A stretch of DNA of 64,000 bases from Micavibrio_B sp964633355 (GCA_964633355.1 CAZWGO010000010.1:1-64000); one strand, 5' to 3'. Shown: positions 43,124-52,896, counted from the first letter of the stretch. Made by a program: numbers and translations. The notes: generated by a model from the sequence alone, not told the origin.

Positions 43124-44038
43124 ATGAGCCTGTCCGTTAAACATCTGCTGGATATTAAATCCCTGACAAAAGAAGACATCGCGCTTCTTCTGAAGCGCGG
43201 GCAGTCGATGAAGAAACGGCTTGCCACTGGCACCGTACACCGTAAAGTGCTCGACGGTAAAATCGTTATGACTCTTTTTGCCGAAAATTCAACGCGTACT
43301 CGCGTGTCCTTTGAAACCGCAGCGCTTCGCCTCGGGGCATCGCTGATTAACTGGGATGAAAAGACCAGCTCAGCCGCCAAAGGTGAAACATTCGGCGATA
43401 CCATTAAATATATAGCAGGCTACAAACCTGATGCGATCATCATTCGCCACTCTGAGTACAACGCGCCGTATTTCGTATCAAAACAGGTTGATTGTCCCGT
43501 TATCAATGCAGGCGATAGCTGGCGCGAGCATCCGTCCCAAGCTTTGCTTGATGCAATGACCATTCTTGAATATAAAAAAGAATTGCAAGGCCTAACCGTT
43601 GCGATCTGCGGCGATATCGCCCACAGCCGCGTTGCCAATTCAAATATCGAACTGCTGACCAAGATGGGCGCAACCATCCACCTGATCGCGCCGCCACTTT
43701 TGCTGCCACAAAAAGTGCCGGACAACGTGAAGCTTTTCGAAAGCCTTGAAGAAGGTTTAATCGGTTGCGATGTTGTTATGATGCTGCGCCTTCAAAAAGA
43801 GCGCATGGATAAAGCGATGATCCCGGATGATACAACTTATTTTCACCAATTCGGATTAACACAGGCAAAATTACAACTGGCAAAACCTGGCGCGATTGTG
43901 ATGCATCCCGGCCCCATGAACCGTAATGTCGAAATTGCCGACGAAGTCGCCGACGATCCACAGCGCAGCGTTATTTTTCAACAAGGTGCCAATGGCGTAC
44001 CGATGCGTATGGCGATATTGGATTTATTACTGTCATGA
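43124..44038 (+). CDS. pyrB: Aspartate carbamoyltransferase catalytic subunit
   Basis: Condenses carbamoyl phosphate and aspartate in pyrimidine synthesis. It has 304 residues from the ATG at 43124; longer in-frame readings run back through the end of the CoA-transferase and are rejected. Motifs: carbamoyl-phosphate site STRTRVSFE near residue 53, SSAAKGET, HPSQALLDAMTI near 130, and HPGPMNRN near 265. The length is normal. The stop overlaps the plsY start (ATGA). In many alphaproteobacteria pyrC lies between pyrB and plsY; here it does not. Confidence 0.96.
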   Translation: MSLSVKHLLDIKSLTKEDIALLLKRGQSMKKRLATGTVHRKVLDGKIVMTLFAENSTRTRVSFETAALRLGASLINWDEKTSSAAKGETFGDTIKYIAGYKPDAIIIRHSEYNAPYFVSKQVDCPVINAGDSWREHPSQALLDAMTILEYKKELQGLTVAICGDIAHSRVANSNIELLTKMGATIHLIAPPLLLPQKVPDNVKLFESLEEGLIGCDVVMMLRLQKERMDKAMIPDDTTYFHQFGLTQAKLQLAKPGAIVMHPGPMNRNVEIADEVADDPQRSVIFQQGANGVPMRMAILDLLLS

Positions 44039-44661
44039 TCGAAACAATCATCAACCATATCCAGCTAAACGGCATGCTTGGATTAATCGGCGGCTATTTA
44101 TTCGGCTCCATTCCGTTTGGTCTGGTTCTCTGCTTGTTGGCAGGCTACGGCGATATTCGCAAGATCGGCTCTGGTAATATTGGCGCAACGAATGTTTTGC
44201 GCACAGGCAATAAACCTCTCGCCGCCGCTACCCTTATTTTAGACAGCAGCAAAGGCGCGATTGCTGTTTTACTGGCCGCCTATTTCTTTGACAAACATGC
44301 CATGTTTGGCGCGGCGCTCGGTGCCGTTCTAGGTCATAACTTTCCGGTCTGGCTGAAATTCAAAGGTGGCAAAGGCGTGGCAACTACGCTCGGCACCTTC
44401 CTCGCTCTCTCATGGCCGGTAGGCCTTGCCTGCTGCGCAGCTTGGCTGGTCTCTGCTTTAATTTCCCGTATATCGTCTTTATCGGCATTGGTTGCGCTTG
44501 CCCTCGCGCCTATTTTTGCCGTGACAATTGGCGACCCAAAGCAATTACATTTGATTGGCGTAATCGCCCTCCTCGGCTGGATACGCCACAAAGACAACAT
44601 TACGCGTTTATTGGCAGGAACAGAGCCTAAAATAGGTAAAAAGAAGGTAGATGCAGCATGA
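44035..44661 (+). CDS. plsY: Acyl-phosphate:glycerol-3-phosphate acyltransferase PlsY
   Basis: Inner-membrane acyltransferase that starts phospholipid synthesis from acyl-phosphate. It has 208 residues with about five membrane segments. The three family motifs are GSIPFG (near 25), SGNIGATNVLRT (near 44-55) and GHNFPVWLKFKGGKGVAT (near 104-121). The sequence is complete and of normal length. It overlaps pyrB by 4 bases and dprA by 4 bases. Confidence 0.96.
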   Translation: MIETIINHIQLNGMLGLIGGYLFGSIPFGLVLCLLAGYGDIRKIGSGNIGATNVLRTGNKPLAAATLILDSSKGAIAVLLAAYFFDKHAMFGAALGAVLGHNFPVWLKFKGGKGVATTLGTFLALSWPVGLACCAAWLVSALISRISSLSALVALALAPIFAVTIGDPKQLHLIGVIALLGWIRHKDNITRLLAGTEPKIGKKKVDAA

Positions 44662-45779
44662 AATTCTTCGGGGGAAGAAAATTTACCGATAGCGACAAGA
44701 TCGACTGGCTGCGCTTGGCCAGAACCGAAACCATCGGCCCGATTACCTTTCATCGCTTAATTGCCAAATATAAAACTGCGACAAATGCGTTAGACGCCAT
44801 TCCTCACTTTGCACGCGGTAAAGCAATTCATATTCCTACCATTGCCGAAGCCACAACCGAGATCGAGAAAACGATCAAAGCCAAAGGTAAGATCATCGCC
44901 GCCTATGAAGATATTTATCCTTTATCGCTGGCCGCCATCGAAGATGCGCCGCCGGTTATCACCGCTTTCGGCAATACGGATTTTCTCAATCGTCCCTCTG
45001 TCGGGATCGTAGGCTCGCGCAACGCATCACTCAACGGGCGCAAATTCGCTTTCAAACTGGCGCAGGATTTGGGCATTGAAAATTATATAGTCGCTTCCGG
45101 CCTTGCGCGCGGTATCGATACGGCAGCTCATGAAGGCTCGCTTCAGTCCGGCACGATCGCTGTTCTTGCCGGCGGCGCCGATGTCGTCTACCCGAAAGAA
45201 AATCAGAAAATTTATGACGAGATTTGTGATCTCGGCGTTGTCATCTCAGAATGCGCCCACGGCACGCAGCCGATTGCGCAGCATTTCCCGAAACGAAACC
45301 GCATTATTACCGGATTATCCCTTGGCACCGTGATCGTCGAGGCTAACCCAAAATCCGGCTCGCTTATTTCTGCCCGCACCGCCGCCGAACAGGGGCGCGA
45401 TGTTTTCGCCGTTCCTGGCTTTCCGATGGACCCGCGCTCCGCCGGTACAAACGCCCTCATCAAAGACGGCGCGATCCTTGTCAGAGGGATCGAAGACGTT
45501 CTCGAACACCTCAATTCCTTTGCTGCCAGCCGGATCGTAAACCAGAAATACCAGCTTCCAGGCCTCGATGAAGAGGGGGAAGTATTTGATTTTGAAGATA
45601 AAAACATCAAAACCGAGATCATGTCTCTTCTTACCACCTCACCCACGGCAGTTGACGAAATCATTCGGGCGTGCCAATTGAGGAGCTCTCTTGTCCAGGG
45701 ATGCCTCCTTGAGATGGAGTTATCGGGTGAAGTCCAACGGCTTCCCGGCAACCGCGTCAGCCTTATAAAGGCTGCTTAG
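44658..45779 (+). CDS. dprA: DNA processing protein DprA (Smf)
   Basis: Loads RecA on incoming single-stranded DNA during natural transformation. It has 373 residues. A helical N-terminal region (WLRLARTETIGPITFHRLI) is followed by the Rossmann DprA domain, with VGSRNASLNGRKFA near residue 118, SGLARGIDTAAHEGSL near 150, and FPKRNRIITGLSLGTVIVEA near 215. A C-terminal winged-helix domain follows (about 315-370). Its presence beside a type IV-pilus-like machine makes DNA uptake conceivable, though dprA is widely retained. Stop is 13 bases before topA. Confidence 0.95.
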   Translation: MKFFGGRKFTDSDKIDWLRLARTETIGPITFHRLIAKYKTATNALDAIPHFARGKAIHIPTIAEATTEIEKTIKAKGKIIAAYEDIYPLSLAAIEDAPPVITAFGNTDFLNRPSVGIVGSRNASLNGRKFAFKLAQDLGIENYIVASGLARGIDTAAHEGSLQSGTIAVLAGGADVVYPKENQKIYDEICDLGVVISECAHGTQPIAQHFPKRNRIITGLSLGTVIVEANPKSGSLISARTAAEQGRDVFAVPGFPMDPRSAGTNALIKDGAILVRGIEDVLEHLNSFAASRIVNQKYQLPGLDEEGEVFDFEDKNIKTEIMSLLTTSPTAVDEIIRACQLRSSLVQGCLLEMELSGEVQRLPGNRVSLIKAA

Positions 45780-45792
45780 ATTTAGGATTTTA

Positions 45793-48366
45793 ATGAGCAA
45801 AAGCGTCGTCATCGTCGAGTCTCCCGCCAAGGCCAAGACCATTAATAAGTATCTTGGCAGCTCGTTTCACGTGCTTGCCTCTTTCGGGCATGTCCGCGAC
45901 CTCGTGGCCAAAGATGGCGCTGTCGATACTGACAGCTTCGATATGAAATGGGAGCTGGGCGACCGCTCCGACAAAACAGTCCGTGATATTTCAGCCGCGG
46001 TTAAAGCCGCCGACAATGTATTCCTCTGCACTGACCCGGACAGGGAAGGTGAAGCCATTTCATGGCACCTGAAACAGATTCTCGAGGAAAAAAACCTTCT
46101 TAAAGGTAAAAAGCTAAACCGCGTCACCTTTAACGAGATTACGAAGAAAGCCATTCAGGCAGCTTTTGAAAAACCAAGGCAGCTCGATATGCCGTTGGTA
46201 GAAGCATATCTTGCCCGCCGTGCGCTTGATTTCCTTGTCGGTTTTAATTTGTCGCCTGTCCTCTGGCGCAAGCTTCCCGGATCTAAATCCGCAGGCCGCG
46301 TCCAATCCGTTGCGCTTCGTATTATCTGCGAACGCGAAGCTGAGATCGAAGCATTTCGTAATCAGGAATATTGGTCGATCCAGACAAAGCTTCAAACGCC
46401 TGAAGGTGCAACCTTCCTCGCCCGCCTGACACATCTTGCCGGAAACAAGCTCGACAAGCTCGATATTAATTCCGAAGAACTGGCAATGGGGGCGGTAAAA
46501 CGCATCCAGAATAAAAAGCTGGTTATTCAAAAAGTTGAAAAGAAACAAAGCCGCCGCAATCCCTATCCGCCGTTTATTACTTCTACGCTGCAGCAGGAAG
46601 CCTCGCGTAAACTGCGTTTCTCCGCTTCCCAGATTATGCGCCTTGCGCAACAACTCTATGAAGGTGTCGATATCGGCGGTGAAACCGTCGGCTTGATTAC
46701 TTACATGAGAACAGACGGCACGACCCTGTCAAACGATGCCATCGAGCAGGCCCGTGATCTTATCAAAAAAGATTACGGCGATAAATACCTGCCAAACGAG
46801 CCGCGTATATATAAGAGCAAAGCAAAGAACGCACAGGAAGCGCATGAGGCGATCCGCCCGACCGATCTATCTCGCGTGCCAAAGGATGTTGCCCGTTATC
46901 TTGATGAAAAGCAGGCAGCGCTTTACGACCTTATCTGGAAGCGTACAATGGCTTCCCAGATGGAAAATGCGGTTCTTGATCAGGTAGCCGCGGATATTTC
47001 AGACGGCACGGATGATGTAATCCTGCGTGCTACCGGCTCTACTATTGCTTTTGATGGCTTCCTGACGCTTTACCGCGAAGACAAGGACGATCCGACGGAA
47101 GAAGACGATGAAGAAAACCGTCGCCTGCCGCCGCTTTCCGAAGGTATGGATTTGCGCACGATAGATATCAATCCGGAGCAGCATTTTACCCAGCCGCCGC
47201 CGCGTTACTCCGAAGCGTCGCTCGTCAAATCACTCGAAGAAAAAGGCATTGGTCGTCCCTCGACCTATGCTTCGATCATGCAGGTCTTGCAGGATCGTAA
47301 ATATGTGATCCTCGATAAACGCCGTTTTGTACCGGAAGACCGCGGGCGCTTGGTCACGACCTTTCTCGTTAAATATTTTACTAAGTATGTCGATTACGAT
47401 TTTACTGCCAACCTCGAAGATGAACTGGATGCGATATCCAACGGCAGCGTCTATTGGAAAGATGCACTAAAACAATTCTGGAAGAGCTTTAAAGCGGCAA
47501 TTGACGAAACAAAAGACCTAAAAATCTCGGATGTTCTCGATGCACTCGATGAAGAACTCGGACCTCACTTCTTCGTCGCAACCAAAGAAAATCCTGATCC
47601 GCGTAAATGTCCGACCTGCGAAACAGGCCGGTTGAATCTCAAGCTTGGTAAGTTCGGCGCGTTTATCGGCTGCTCGAATTATCCTGACTGTAAATATACA
47701 AGACCATTGGTTGTTGCCGGCGACGATAGCGACGACAACACGAACCAAGGCTCTGCAGAGCCAAAAGAACTTGGTGTCGATCCTGCTTCAGGTCGCACGG
47801 TTTCCCTGCGTAAAGGCCCTTATGGCTGGTATGTTCAGATTGATGTACCGCCAACGACCGAGCAGATTGCCGCCGCGGAAGCGCCGGTCGAACTTGATAA
47901 AAAAGGCAAGCCCAAGAAGAAGAAAAAGATCGAAGGCGAAAAACCGAAACGCCAAGGCGTACCCCGCGGCGTGCCGATCGATCAGGTTACGCTGGAATCA
48001 GCCCTCAAACTTCTGGCCCTGCCGCGCTTTGTCGGTAATCACCCCGAGACAGGCGAGAAAATCGAAGCCGGTATTGGCCGTTTCGGTCCATTCCTGAAAC
48101 ATCAGGCGAAATTCAAATCCATCCCGAAAGACGACGATGTTCTGACTATCGGTATCAACCGGGCGGTTGATTTACTGGCGCAGGAATCTAAAGGCAACTG
48201 GCGCACCCGACGCAAGGAAGAAGCCGAGAAAGCCAAAGCTGAAGGGAAAGAAGCTCCTGTAGCTCCGGCTAAAGGTAAAAAGGTACCTGCGAAGAAGGCA
48301 GTTAAGAAAGCTCCCGCCAAGAAGAAAGCGGCGACTAAAAAAGCCACACCCAAGAAGAAAGCATAG
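45793..48366 (+). CDS. topA: DNA topoisomerase I (omega protein)
   Basis: Type IA topoisomerase that relaxes negative supercoils. It has 857 residues. The order is a TOPRIM domain (VIVESPAKAKTINKYLG at residues 6-22, CTDPDREGEAISWHL near 78-92), the core, the active-site Tyr304 in TYMRTDG, and one C4 zinc ribbon (CPTCETGRLNL...CSNYPDC, about 603-635). Two further topoisomerase C-terminal repeats lacking cysteines (KLGVDPASGRTVSLRKGPYG and TGEKIEAGIGRFGPFLK) follow. A Lys/Ala/Pro-rich tail of AKK-type repeats completes the protein. The Lys-rich tail is common in alphaproteobacterial TopA. Confidence 0.97.
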   Translation: MSKSVVIVESPAKAKTINKYLGSSFHVLASFGHVRDLVAKDGAVDTDSFDMKWELGDRSDKTVRDISAAVKAADNVFLCTDPDREGEAISWHLKQILEEKNLLKGKKLNRVTFNEITKKAIQAAFEKPRQLDMPLVEAYLARRALDFLVGFNLSPVLWRKLPGSKSAGRVQSVALRIICEREAEIEAFRNQEYWSIQTKLQTPEGATFLARLTHLAGNKLDKLDINSEELAMGAVKRIQNKKLVIQKVEKKQSRRNPYPPFITSTLQQEASRKLRFSASQIMRLAQQLYEGVDIGGETVGLITYMRTDGTTLSNDAIEQARDLIKKDYGDKYLPNEPRIYKSKAKNAQEAHEAIRPTDLSRVPKDVARYLDEKQAALYDLIWKRTMASQMENAVLDQVAADISDGTDDVILRATGSTIAFDGFLTLYREDKDDPTEEDDEENRRLPPLSEGMDLRTIDINPEQHFTQPPPRYSEASLVKSLEEKGIGRPSTYASIMQVLQDRKYVILDKRRFVPEDRGRLVTTFLVKYFTKYVDYDFTANLEDELDAISNGSVYWKDALKQFWKSFKAAIDETKDLKISDVLDALDEELGPHFFVATKENPDPRKCPTCETGRLNLKLGKFGAFIGCSNYPDCKYTRPLVVAGDDSDDNTNQGSAEPKELGVDPASGRTVSLRKGPYGWYVQIDVPPTTEQIAAAEAPVELDKKGKPKKKKKIEGEKPKRQGVPRGVPIDQVTLESALKLLALPRFVGNHPETGEKIEAGIGRFGPFLKHQAKFKSIPKDDDVLTIGINRAVDLLAQESKGNWRTRRKEEAEKAKAEGKEAPVAPAKGKKVPAKKAVKKAPAKKKAATKKATPKKKA

Positions 48367-48411
48367 CTGGTTATTCTTGCCTTTTTCAGCAAAAGCCACT
48401 AATTCGATCTT

Positions 48412-49086
48412 ATGTCCTATTTCCCCGAAACTATGCAGGGCCGCATGTATGTGCCCGCGCCAGCAGGTGAAGACAAAGTTCTTCTCCATTCCTGCTGCTC
48501 GCCTTGCGCCGGGGAGGTGATCGAGCAGATGGTTATTTCGGGAATTGATATCACTATCTATTTCTACAATCCCAATATTCATCCGCGCGAGGAATACGAC
48601 TACCGCAAGGACGATAATATCCGCTTTGCCCAAAAGCTCGGCATCCCGTTTATCGACGCCGATTACGATTCCTCCAACTGGTTCTCCCGCGTCAAAGGCA
48701 TGGAGATGGAACCGGAAAAAGGCATTCGCTGCACCGAATGTTTCGATATGCGGTTTGAGCGCACGGCGCTTTATGCGCATGAAAACGGATTTAAGGTTTT
48801 CACGTCCTGCCTCGGTATTTCCCGCTGGAAAGACATGAAGCAAATCAACGGCTGCGGGCACCGCGCCGCCGCCCGATATCCGGACCTCACCTATTGGGAT
48901 TACAACTGGCGCGCAGGCGGCGGGTCTTCCCGTATGCTCGACATATCCAAACGCGAGAATTTCTACCAGCAGGAATATTGCGGCTGTATCTATTCCCTCC
49001 GCGATACCAATAAACGCCGCCGAGCTTCCGGTGGCGACAAGATCGAAATCGGTGTACACTATTACGGTACAGAAACCGAAGCCTGA
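48412..49086 (+). CDS. queH: Epoxyqueuosine reductase QueH
   Basis: Converts epoxyqueuosine to queuosine in tRNA, the last step of queuosine synthesis (the QueG-independent route; formerly DUF208). It has 224 residues. Cysteine motifs expected for the metal and Fe-S centre are present: HSCCSPCAGEV near residue 27, GIRCTECFDMR near 104, and EYCGCIYSL near 190. The NPNIHPREEYDYRKDD segment is also characteristic. It lies between topA and rnr, on the same strand and with a 45-base gap upstream. Confidence 0.93.
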   Translation: MSYFPETMQGRMYVPAPAGEDKVLLHSCCSPCAGEVIEQMVISGIDITIYFYNPNIHPREEYDYRKDDNIRFAQKLGIPFIDADYDSSNWFSRVKGMEMEPEKGIRCTECFDMRFERTALYAHENGFKVFTSCLGISRWKDMKQINGCGHRAAARYPDLTYWDYNWRAGGGSSRMLDISKRENFYQQEYCGCIYSLRDTNKRRRASGGDKIEIGVHYYGTETEA

Positions 49087-49094
49087 AAGCCTTA

Positions 49095-51380
49095 ATGACC
49101 CTTCCTACAAAAGACCAGATCCATAAATTCTTAAGCGATCTAGGTTCTTCCCTTACCAAACGCGAAATGATCGATGCCTTTCATATCAAAGGCGATGACC
49201 GCGTTCCATTCAAACGAATCTTGCGCGAAATGGAAGATGAAGGCCTTTTGATCAAGGAAGGCGGAAAGTCTTACCGCGTACCGGACGCCCTTCCCGCCGT
49301 GACCGTCATCGAAGTGACCGAGATCGATATCGACGGTGATGTCATTGCAAAACCTGCCGAATGGAATGACGAGCTACAAGGTACGGTCCCACGTATCGAA
49401 GTGGTCAATGACGGCAAAACCGCCTTCACGATGAAGGTTGGCGATCGCGCCCTTGCGCAGGTCCGCAAATTCTCCAAAGATCTTTACGAAGCCAAAATCC
49501 TGAAGCGCATGAATACGCTGAAGATGACAAGCGTCGGTCTGCTCAAGCAAATTCGCGGCGGCTATATCGTCGAGCCGATGGAGCGCAACGCCAAATTCGA
49601 CTTCGAGATTGCCGAGGCCGATTTCAATGGCGCGCGCCCGGGCGAGATTGTCGTTTGTGAAATTCAGCCTTCACGATCCGCACTGCGCAAACGCGTGCGC
49701 GTCATCGAAGTCATCGGCGCAGCCGACGATCCGAAAGCTATATCGCTGGTCGCTCTGCACCAGGCAGGGCTTCGCGCTCACTTTCCTGATGAGGTCATCG
49801 ATTCCACCAAAGATATGCAAGTCCCGCCCATCAATGGTCGCGAGGATTTGCGCAAAATCCCACTGGTTACGATCGATGGCAAAGACGCACGCGATTTTGA
49901 CGATGCCGTTTTCGCCGAACCGGATAAAGACGGTTTCCATCTGGTCGTTGCGATTGCCGATGTTTCCTATTATGTGCGCTCTGGCTCAGTATTAGATAAG
50001 GAAGCTTATCTACGCGGCAACTCGACTTACTTCCCCGATCGCGTCGTGCCAATGTTGCCAGAACGGTTGTCGAATGATCTTTGCTCTCTGCGTCCGCATG
50101 AGCCGCGCGCCACGCTCGCCGTCCATATGTGGATCAATGAGCAAGGCAAGCTCCTGCGTCATAAATTCGTGCGCGGCCTGATGCAATCCCATGCGCGCCT
50201 GACGTATGAGCAGGTTCAGGCAGCGCGTGACGGCATTACAGATGCCACGACAGAGAATTTGATGAAGGACGTTATCGAGCCTCTTTATACCGCATGGAAA
50301 GTGCTCGACAAAGCGCGGGAAAAGCGCGGTGCGCTCGATCTCGATGTGCCGGAACGCAAGATCGTTGTCGATGACAAGAACGAGATGACAGGAGTCGCCG
50401 TTCGTGAACGCCTCGATTCTCACCGCTTGATCGAAGAGTTTATGATCCTTGCCAATGTGGCCGCCGCAGAAGCACTTGAGAACAGAAAAGCCCCTTGCGT
50501 CTATCGTATCCATGACCGCCCAAGCGGTGACAAGCTGATGTCGGCGCGCAGTTTCCTAGAGGCTTTCGGTTTAAGCCTGCCCAAAGAAGGCGTTTCCAAT
50601 CCGGGACAAATCAATCATATCCTCAAAAAAGCCAAGGAAATGAAGACCGGCTTTTTAATCAATGAAGTAATTTTGCGCAGCCAAGCGCAAGCGGTTTATG
50701 ATCCGGAGAATATCGGACATTTCGGTTTAGCGCTTGAGCGCTATGCCCATTTTACGTCCCCTATTCGCCGCTATGCCGATCTGGTCGTTCACCGCTCGTT
50801 GATCAAGGCCTACGATCTGGGTGAAGGCGGTTTGTCCGATGTCGAAACCGTCAAGCTGACAGAAATAGCCGAGCATATTTCCATGACCGAACGCGCATCT
50901 GCCGAAGCCGAGCGCAATTCCGTCGACCGCTTTACGGCAGCTTTCCTCAAAGACAAGATCGGCGCACAATTCGCCGGACGCATTGGCGGCGTTACGCGTT
51001 TCGGGCTGTTCGTGAAATTGGTTGAAACAGGTTCGGATGGTCTCGTTCCCATTCGTACTCTGCCATCCGATTATTATATTCATGATGAAAGTCAGCATGC
51101 GCTGATTGGACGTCGCACAGGCCGCGTGTTCCGCTTGGGGGCGCAAGTCCTCGTCCGTCTTGTCGAAGCCGACCCAATGACCGGCAGCACTTTATTTGAG
51201 CTGATCAACGGCGAAGACGGGGCGGATATTGAAGGCTACAAAGCGCGATCATCAGGCTATTTGCAAGCCCCGCGTCAGGAAAAATTCCGCAAGGAAAAAG
51301 GTAAAACAAATCGAAGAGGCGATGGGCCAAACACACCCAGAAACAAAAAACGCGATCATAAGAAAAAGAAAAGAGATTAA
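49095..51380 (+). CDS. rnr: Ribonuclease R
   Basis: Processive 3'-5' exoribonuclease that degrades structured RNA. It has 761 residues. A winged-helix N-terminus is followed by cold-shock-like domains, the RNB catalytic domain (IDGKDARDFDDAVFAE near residue 260 with its acidic cluster; FTSPIRRYADLVVHR near 555), an S1 domain (FAGRIGGVTRFGLFVKL near 625) and a basic Lys/Arg-rich tail. RNase R is preferred over RNase II because of the helical N-terminus and basic tail. Eight bases follow queH. The stop overlaps the 3' end of the convergent oxygenase-like gene by 4 bases. Confidence 0.96.
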   Translation: MTLPTKDQIHKFLSDLGSSLTKREMIDAFHIKGDDRVPFKRILREMEDEGLLIKEGGKSYRVPDALPAVTVIEVTEIDIDGDVIAKPAEWNDELQGTVPRIEVVNDGKTAFTMKVGDRALAQVRKFSKDLYEAKILKRMNTLKMTSVGLLKQIRGGYIVEPMERNAKFDFEIAEADFNGARPGEIVVCEIQPSRSALRKRVRVIEVIGAADDPKAISLVALHQAGLRAHFPDEVIDSTKDMQVPPINGREDLRKIPLVTIDGKDARDFDDAVFAEPDKDGFHLVVAIADVSYYVRSGSVLDKEAYLRGNSTYFPDRVVPMLPERLSNDLCSLRPHEPRATLAVHMWINEQGKLLRHKFVRGLMQSHARLTYEQVQAARDGITDATTENLMKDVIEPLYTAWKVLDKAREKRGALDLDVPERKIVVDDKNEMTGVAVRERLDSHRLIEEFMILANVAAAEALENRKAPCVYRIHDRPSGDKLMSARSFLEAFGLSLPKEGVSNPGQINHILKKAKEMKTGFLINEVILRSQAQAVYDPENIGHFGLALERYAHFTSPIRRYADLVVHRSLIKAYDLGEGGLSDVETVKLTEIAEHISMTERASAEAERNSVDRFTAAFLKDKIGAQFAGRIGGVTRFGLFVKLVETGSDGLVPIRTLPSDYYIHDESQHALIGRRTGRVFRLGAQVLVRLVEADPMTGSTLFELINGEDGADIEGYKARSSGYLQAPRQEKFRKEKGKTNRRGDGPNTPRNKKRDHKKKKRD

Positions 51381-52084
51381 AGCCTAAAAGACAGTGTACT
51401 TGCCTGTGCTGCGATTATGGGCCTGAATTCATTGCCTTCCGGGGTTGAATGTTCGACACAATCGTTAAGTATAACGGCAGCTCCTGCAGGAGGGCGAATA
51501 ATCTTGCCATCCGTAGACTGAAAAATAGTCGCAGGAAGATGTCGGGCGAGCGGCATCGTCATAATATTATATCGCTTCTTTTCATTTGGATTACGATCAC
51601 GATGCATCTCTTCTGTTTCAGAGCGCCAACTAGTTTTATCAGCTATAAAAAAATAACCATGCTTACCGGTGAGCGGCATTGTATATTTTGCCATATCCGA
51701 AAAAATATTCGCCAATACTCCAAATTCAGGCGACATTCCAAATTCATGAAGTAATCGTTTTGGAATCCCGATTTTATAGCTACCACGCTTATCTCTTTCA
51801 CGAGATTGACGGGTTAGGATTATATCTGGTGGGTGGATTGCTCCCTTAGAACTTTCCGCATGTAGCATATATTCCCATTCGTCATTATTTCCTGAGAATA
51901 TTGATTTGAGATAAGACGATATTTCCTCTGCAGATTTTTGAACATCCTGTAATGTTTTGGACATGTGAATAGCGCCATCAAACTGCCTATTGAATATCCG
52001 GTTCAAATATCCTGGGCGCAATATTTTGCTATCGCGAATATCGTCAATTATCAAAAATCTGGGATCTTGTTCGAAGATACGCAT
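51377..52084 (-). CDS. Putative Fe(II)/2-oxoglutarate-dependent oxygenase-like protein
   Basis: A 235-residue cytoplasmic protein without known close relatives that I recognise. The segment EEMHRDRNPNEKKRYNIMTM contains an HxD pair, and a distal DCVEHSTPEGNEFRPIIA supplies a His and an Arg about 50 residues later, the order of metal and 2-oxoglutarate ligands in the cupin-like oxygenase fold. The first 100 residues are helical and variable. The fold is therefore only a suggestion. It is divergent from rpmG and convergent with rnr. A/T content is higher than in rnr. Confidence 0.6.
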   Translation of the reverse strand: MRIFEQDPRFLIIDDIRDSKILRPGYLNRIFNRQFDGAIHMSKTLQDVQKSAEEISSYLKSIFSGNNDEWEYMLHAESSKGAIHPPDIILTRQSRERDKRGSYKIGIPKRLLHEFGMSPEFGVLANIFSDMAKYTMPLTGKHGYFFIADKTSWRSETEEMHRDRNPNEKKRYNIMTMPLARHLPATIFQSTDGKIIRPPAGAAVILNDCVEHSTPEGNEFRPIIAAQASTLSFRL

Positions 52085-52144
52085 TGGCTTTTATAAATAA
52101 TCGTCAAACATTATGTCAATAAATTAATAAAAAGAGCTATTTTC

Positions 52145-52172
52145 TTGACTTGAGCGCCAAAATCCGTATTTT
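52145..52172 (+). promoter_or_regulatory. Candidate rpmG promoter
   Basis: TTGACT (52145-52150), a 16-base spacer, then TATTTT (52167-52172), 34 bases before the rpmG ATG. The expected start is near 52179. Confidence 0.5.
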
Positions 52173-52205
52173 GACGCCTGAATTCCAATACCGAAAGTTA
52201 TTAAA

Positions 52206-52430
52206 ATGGCTAAAAAAGGCAATGTTATCAAAGTCCGTCTTGTCAGCACCGGCAAATCAGCCGCTGGCAAATTGACAGGATTCACCTACTACATCAAAAA
52301 GAACCCAAAAAACATTACGGAGAAACTGTCCTTCCGTAAATATGACCCACGCGCTGTTGACGCTGAAACCGGCAAACGCGGCATGCATGTTCTGTTCGAA
52401 GAGAAAAAATTGCCGCCGCACAAAAAATAA
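52206..52430 (+). CDS. rpmG: Large ribosomal subunit protein bL33
   Basis: Ribosomal protein of the 50S subunit near the E site. It has 74 residues, longer than the usual 50-55 because of C-terminal residues after the core. Motifs: IKVRLVSTGKSAAGKLTGFTYY, KKNPKNITEKLSFRKYDP, and a basic tail VLFEEKKLPPHKK. The cysteine pairs of zinc-binding L33 are absent, so it is the zinc-independent form. It stands alone, with its own promoter and a good terminator, as is common for rpmG in this class. Confidence 0.93.
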   Translation: MAKKGNVIKVRLVSTGKSAAGKLTGFTYYIKKNPKNITEKLSFRKYDPRAVDAETGKRGMHVLFEEKKLPPHKK

Positions 52431-52454
52431 GCTGGCAGTATTTTGCAAGAATTC

Positions 52455-52480
52455 AAACCCCGCCGATTGGCGGGTTTTTT
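52455..52480 (+). terminator. Rho-independent terminator of rpmG
   Basis: Stem CCCGCC (52459-52464), loop GATT, stem GGCGGG (52469-52474), then TTTTTT (52475-52480), 25 bases after the rpmG stop. The A-rich 5' flank also pairs with the U-tract. Confidence 0.9.
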
Positions 52481-52896
52481 ATTGGAAGCCAATATTCGAG
52501 TATTTTTAGATACTTAGGCTAGGCTCCTACTTCGTTCTCATTTTTTCAGATTTTCATTCTCGCATCATGTGGAGGCAGGGATGCGCATAATATGGAGGCA
52601 AGCTTCCTCGCAATGACGGCGGGTCATATTTCAATGACTTAACGGGAGTCTCTCAGTTTGCTCGTATATTTTTAAGGGCATCACACAGACGGCGCGGAGT
52701 AGAGAACACTCTGAAACTCCACGTTGAAAATTAACTTTTATATAGTTTGAACGTCATTCTAACTACTTTGAATGTCGCGTTTTTTAGACAGGGTAGCTTT
52801 TTGCCGCAGAGGACGCGGAGATTATTTTTTTACTGTCATCCCCGCAAATGGGGTTTTTGTCTATTTCGTTCGTTTGAATATTTTATTCTTTCTTCT

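Noticed and set aside
45759..45775. Palindrome CAGCCTTATAAAGGCTG at the end of dprA as a terminator
   Set aside because: It is within the coding sequence, has no U-tract and is only 13-30 bases before topA, which is probably co-transcribed.
48172..49059. A 295-codon open frame on the minus strand opposite topA and queH
   Set aside because: It mirrors two well-supported genes on the other strand; its His/Phe/Arg/Gly-rich translation has no domain character and there is no promoter or ribosome site.
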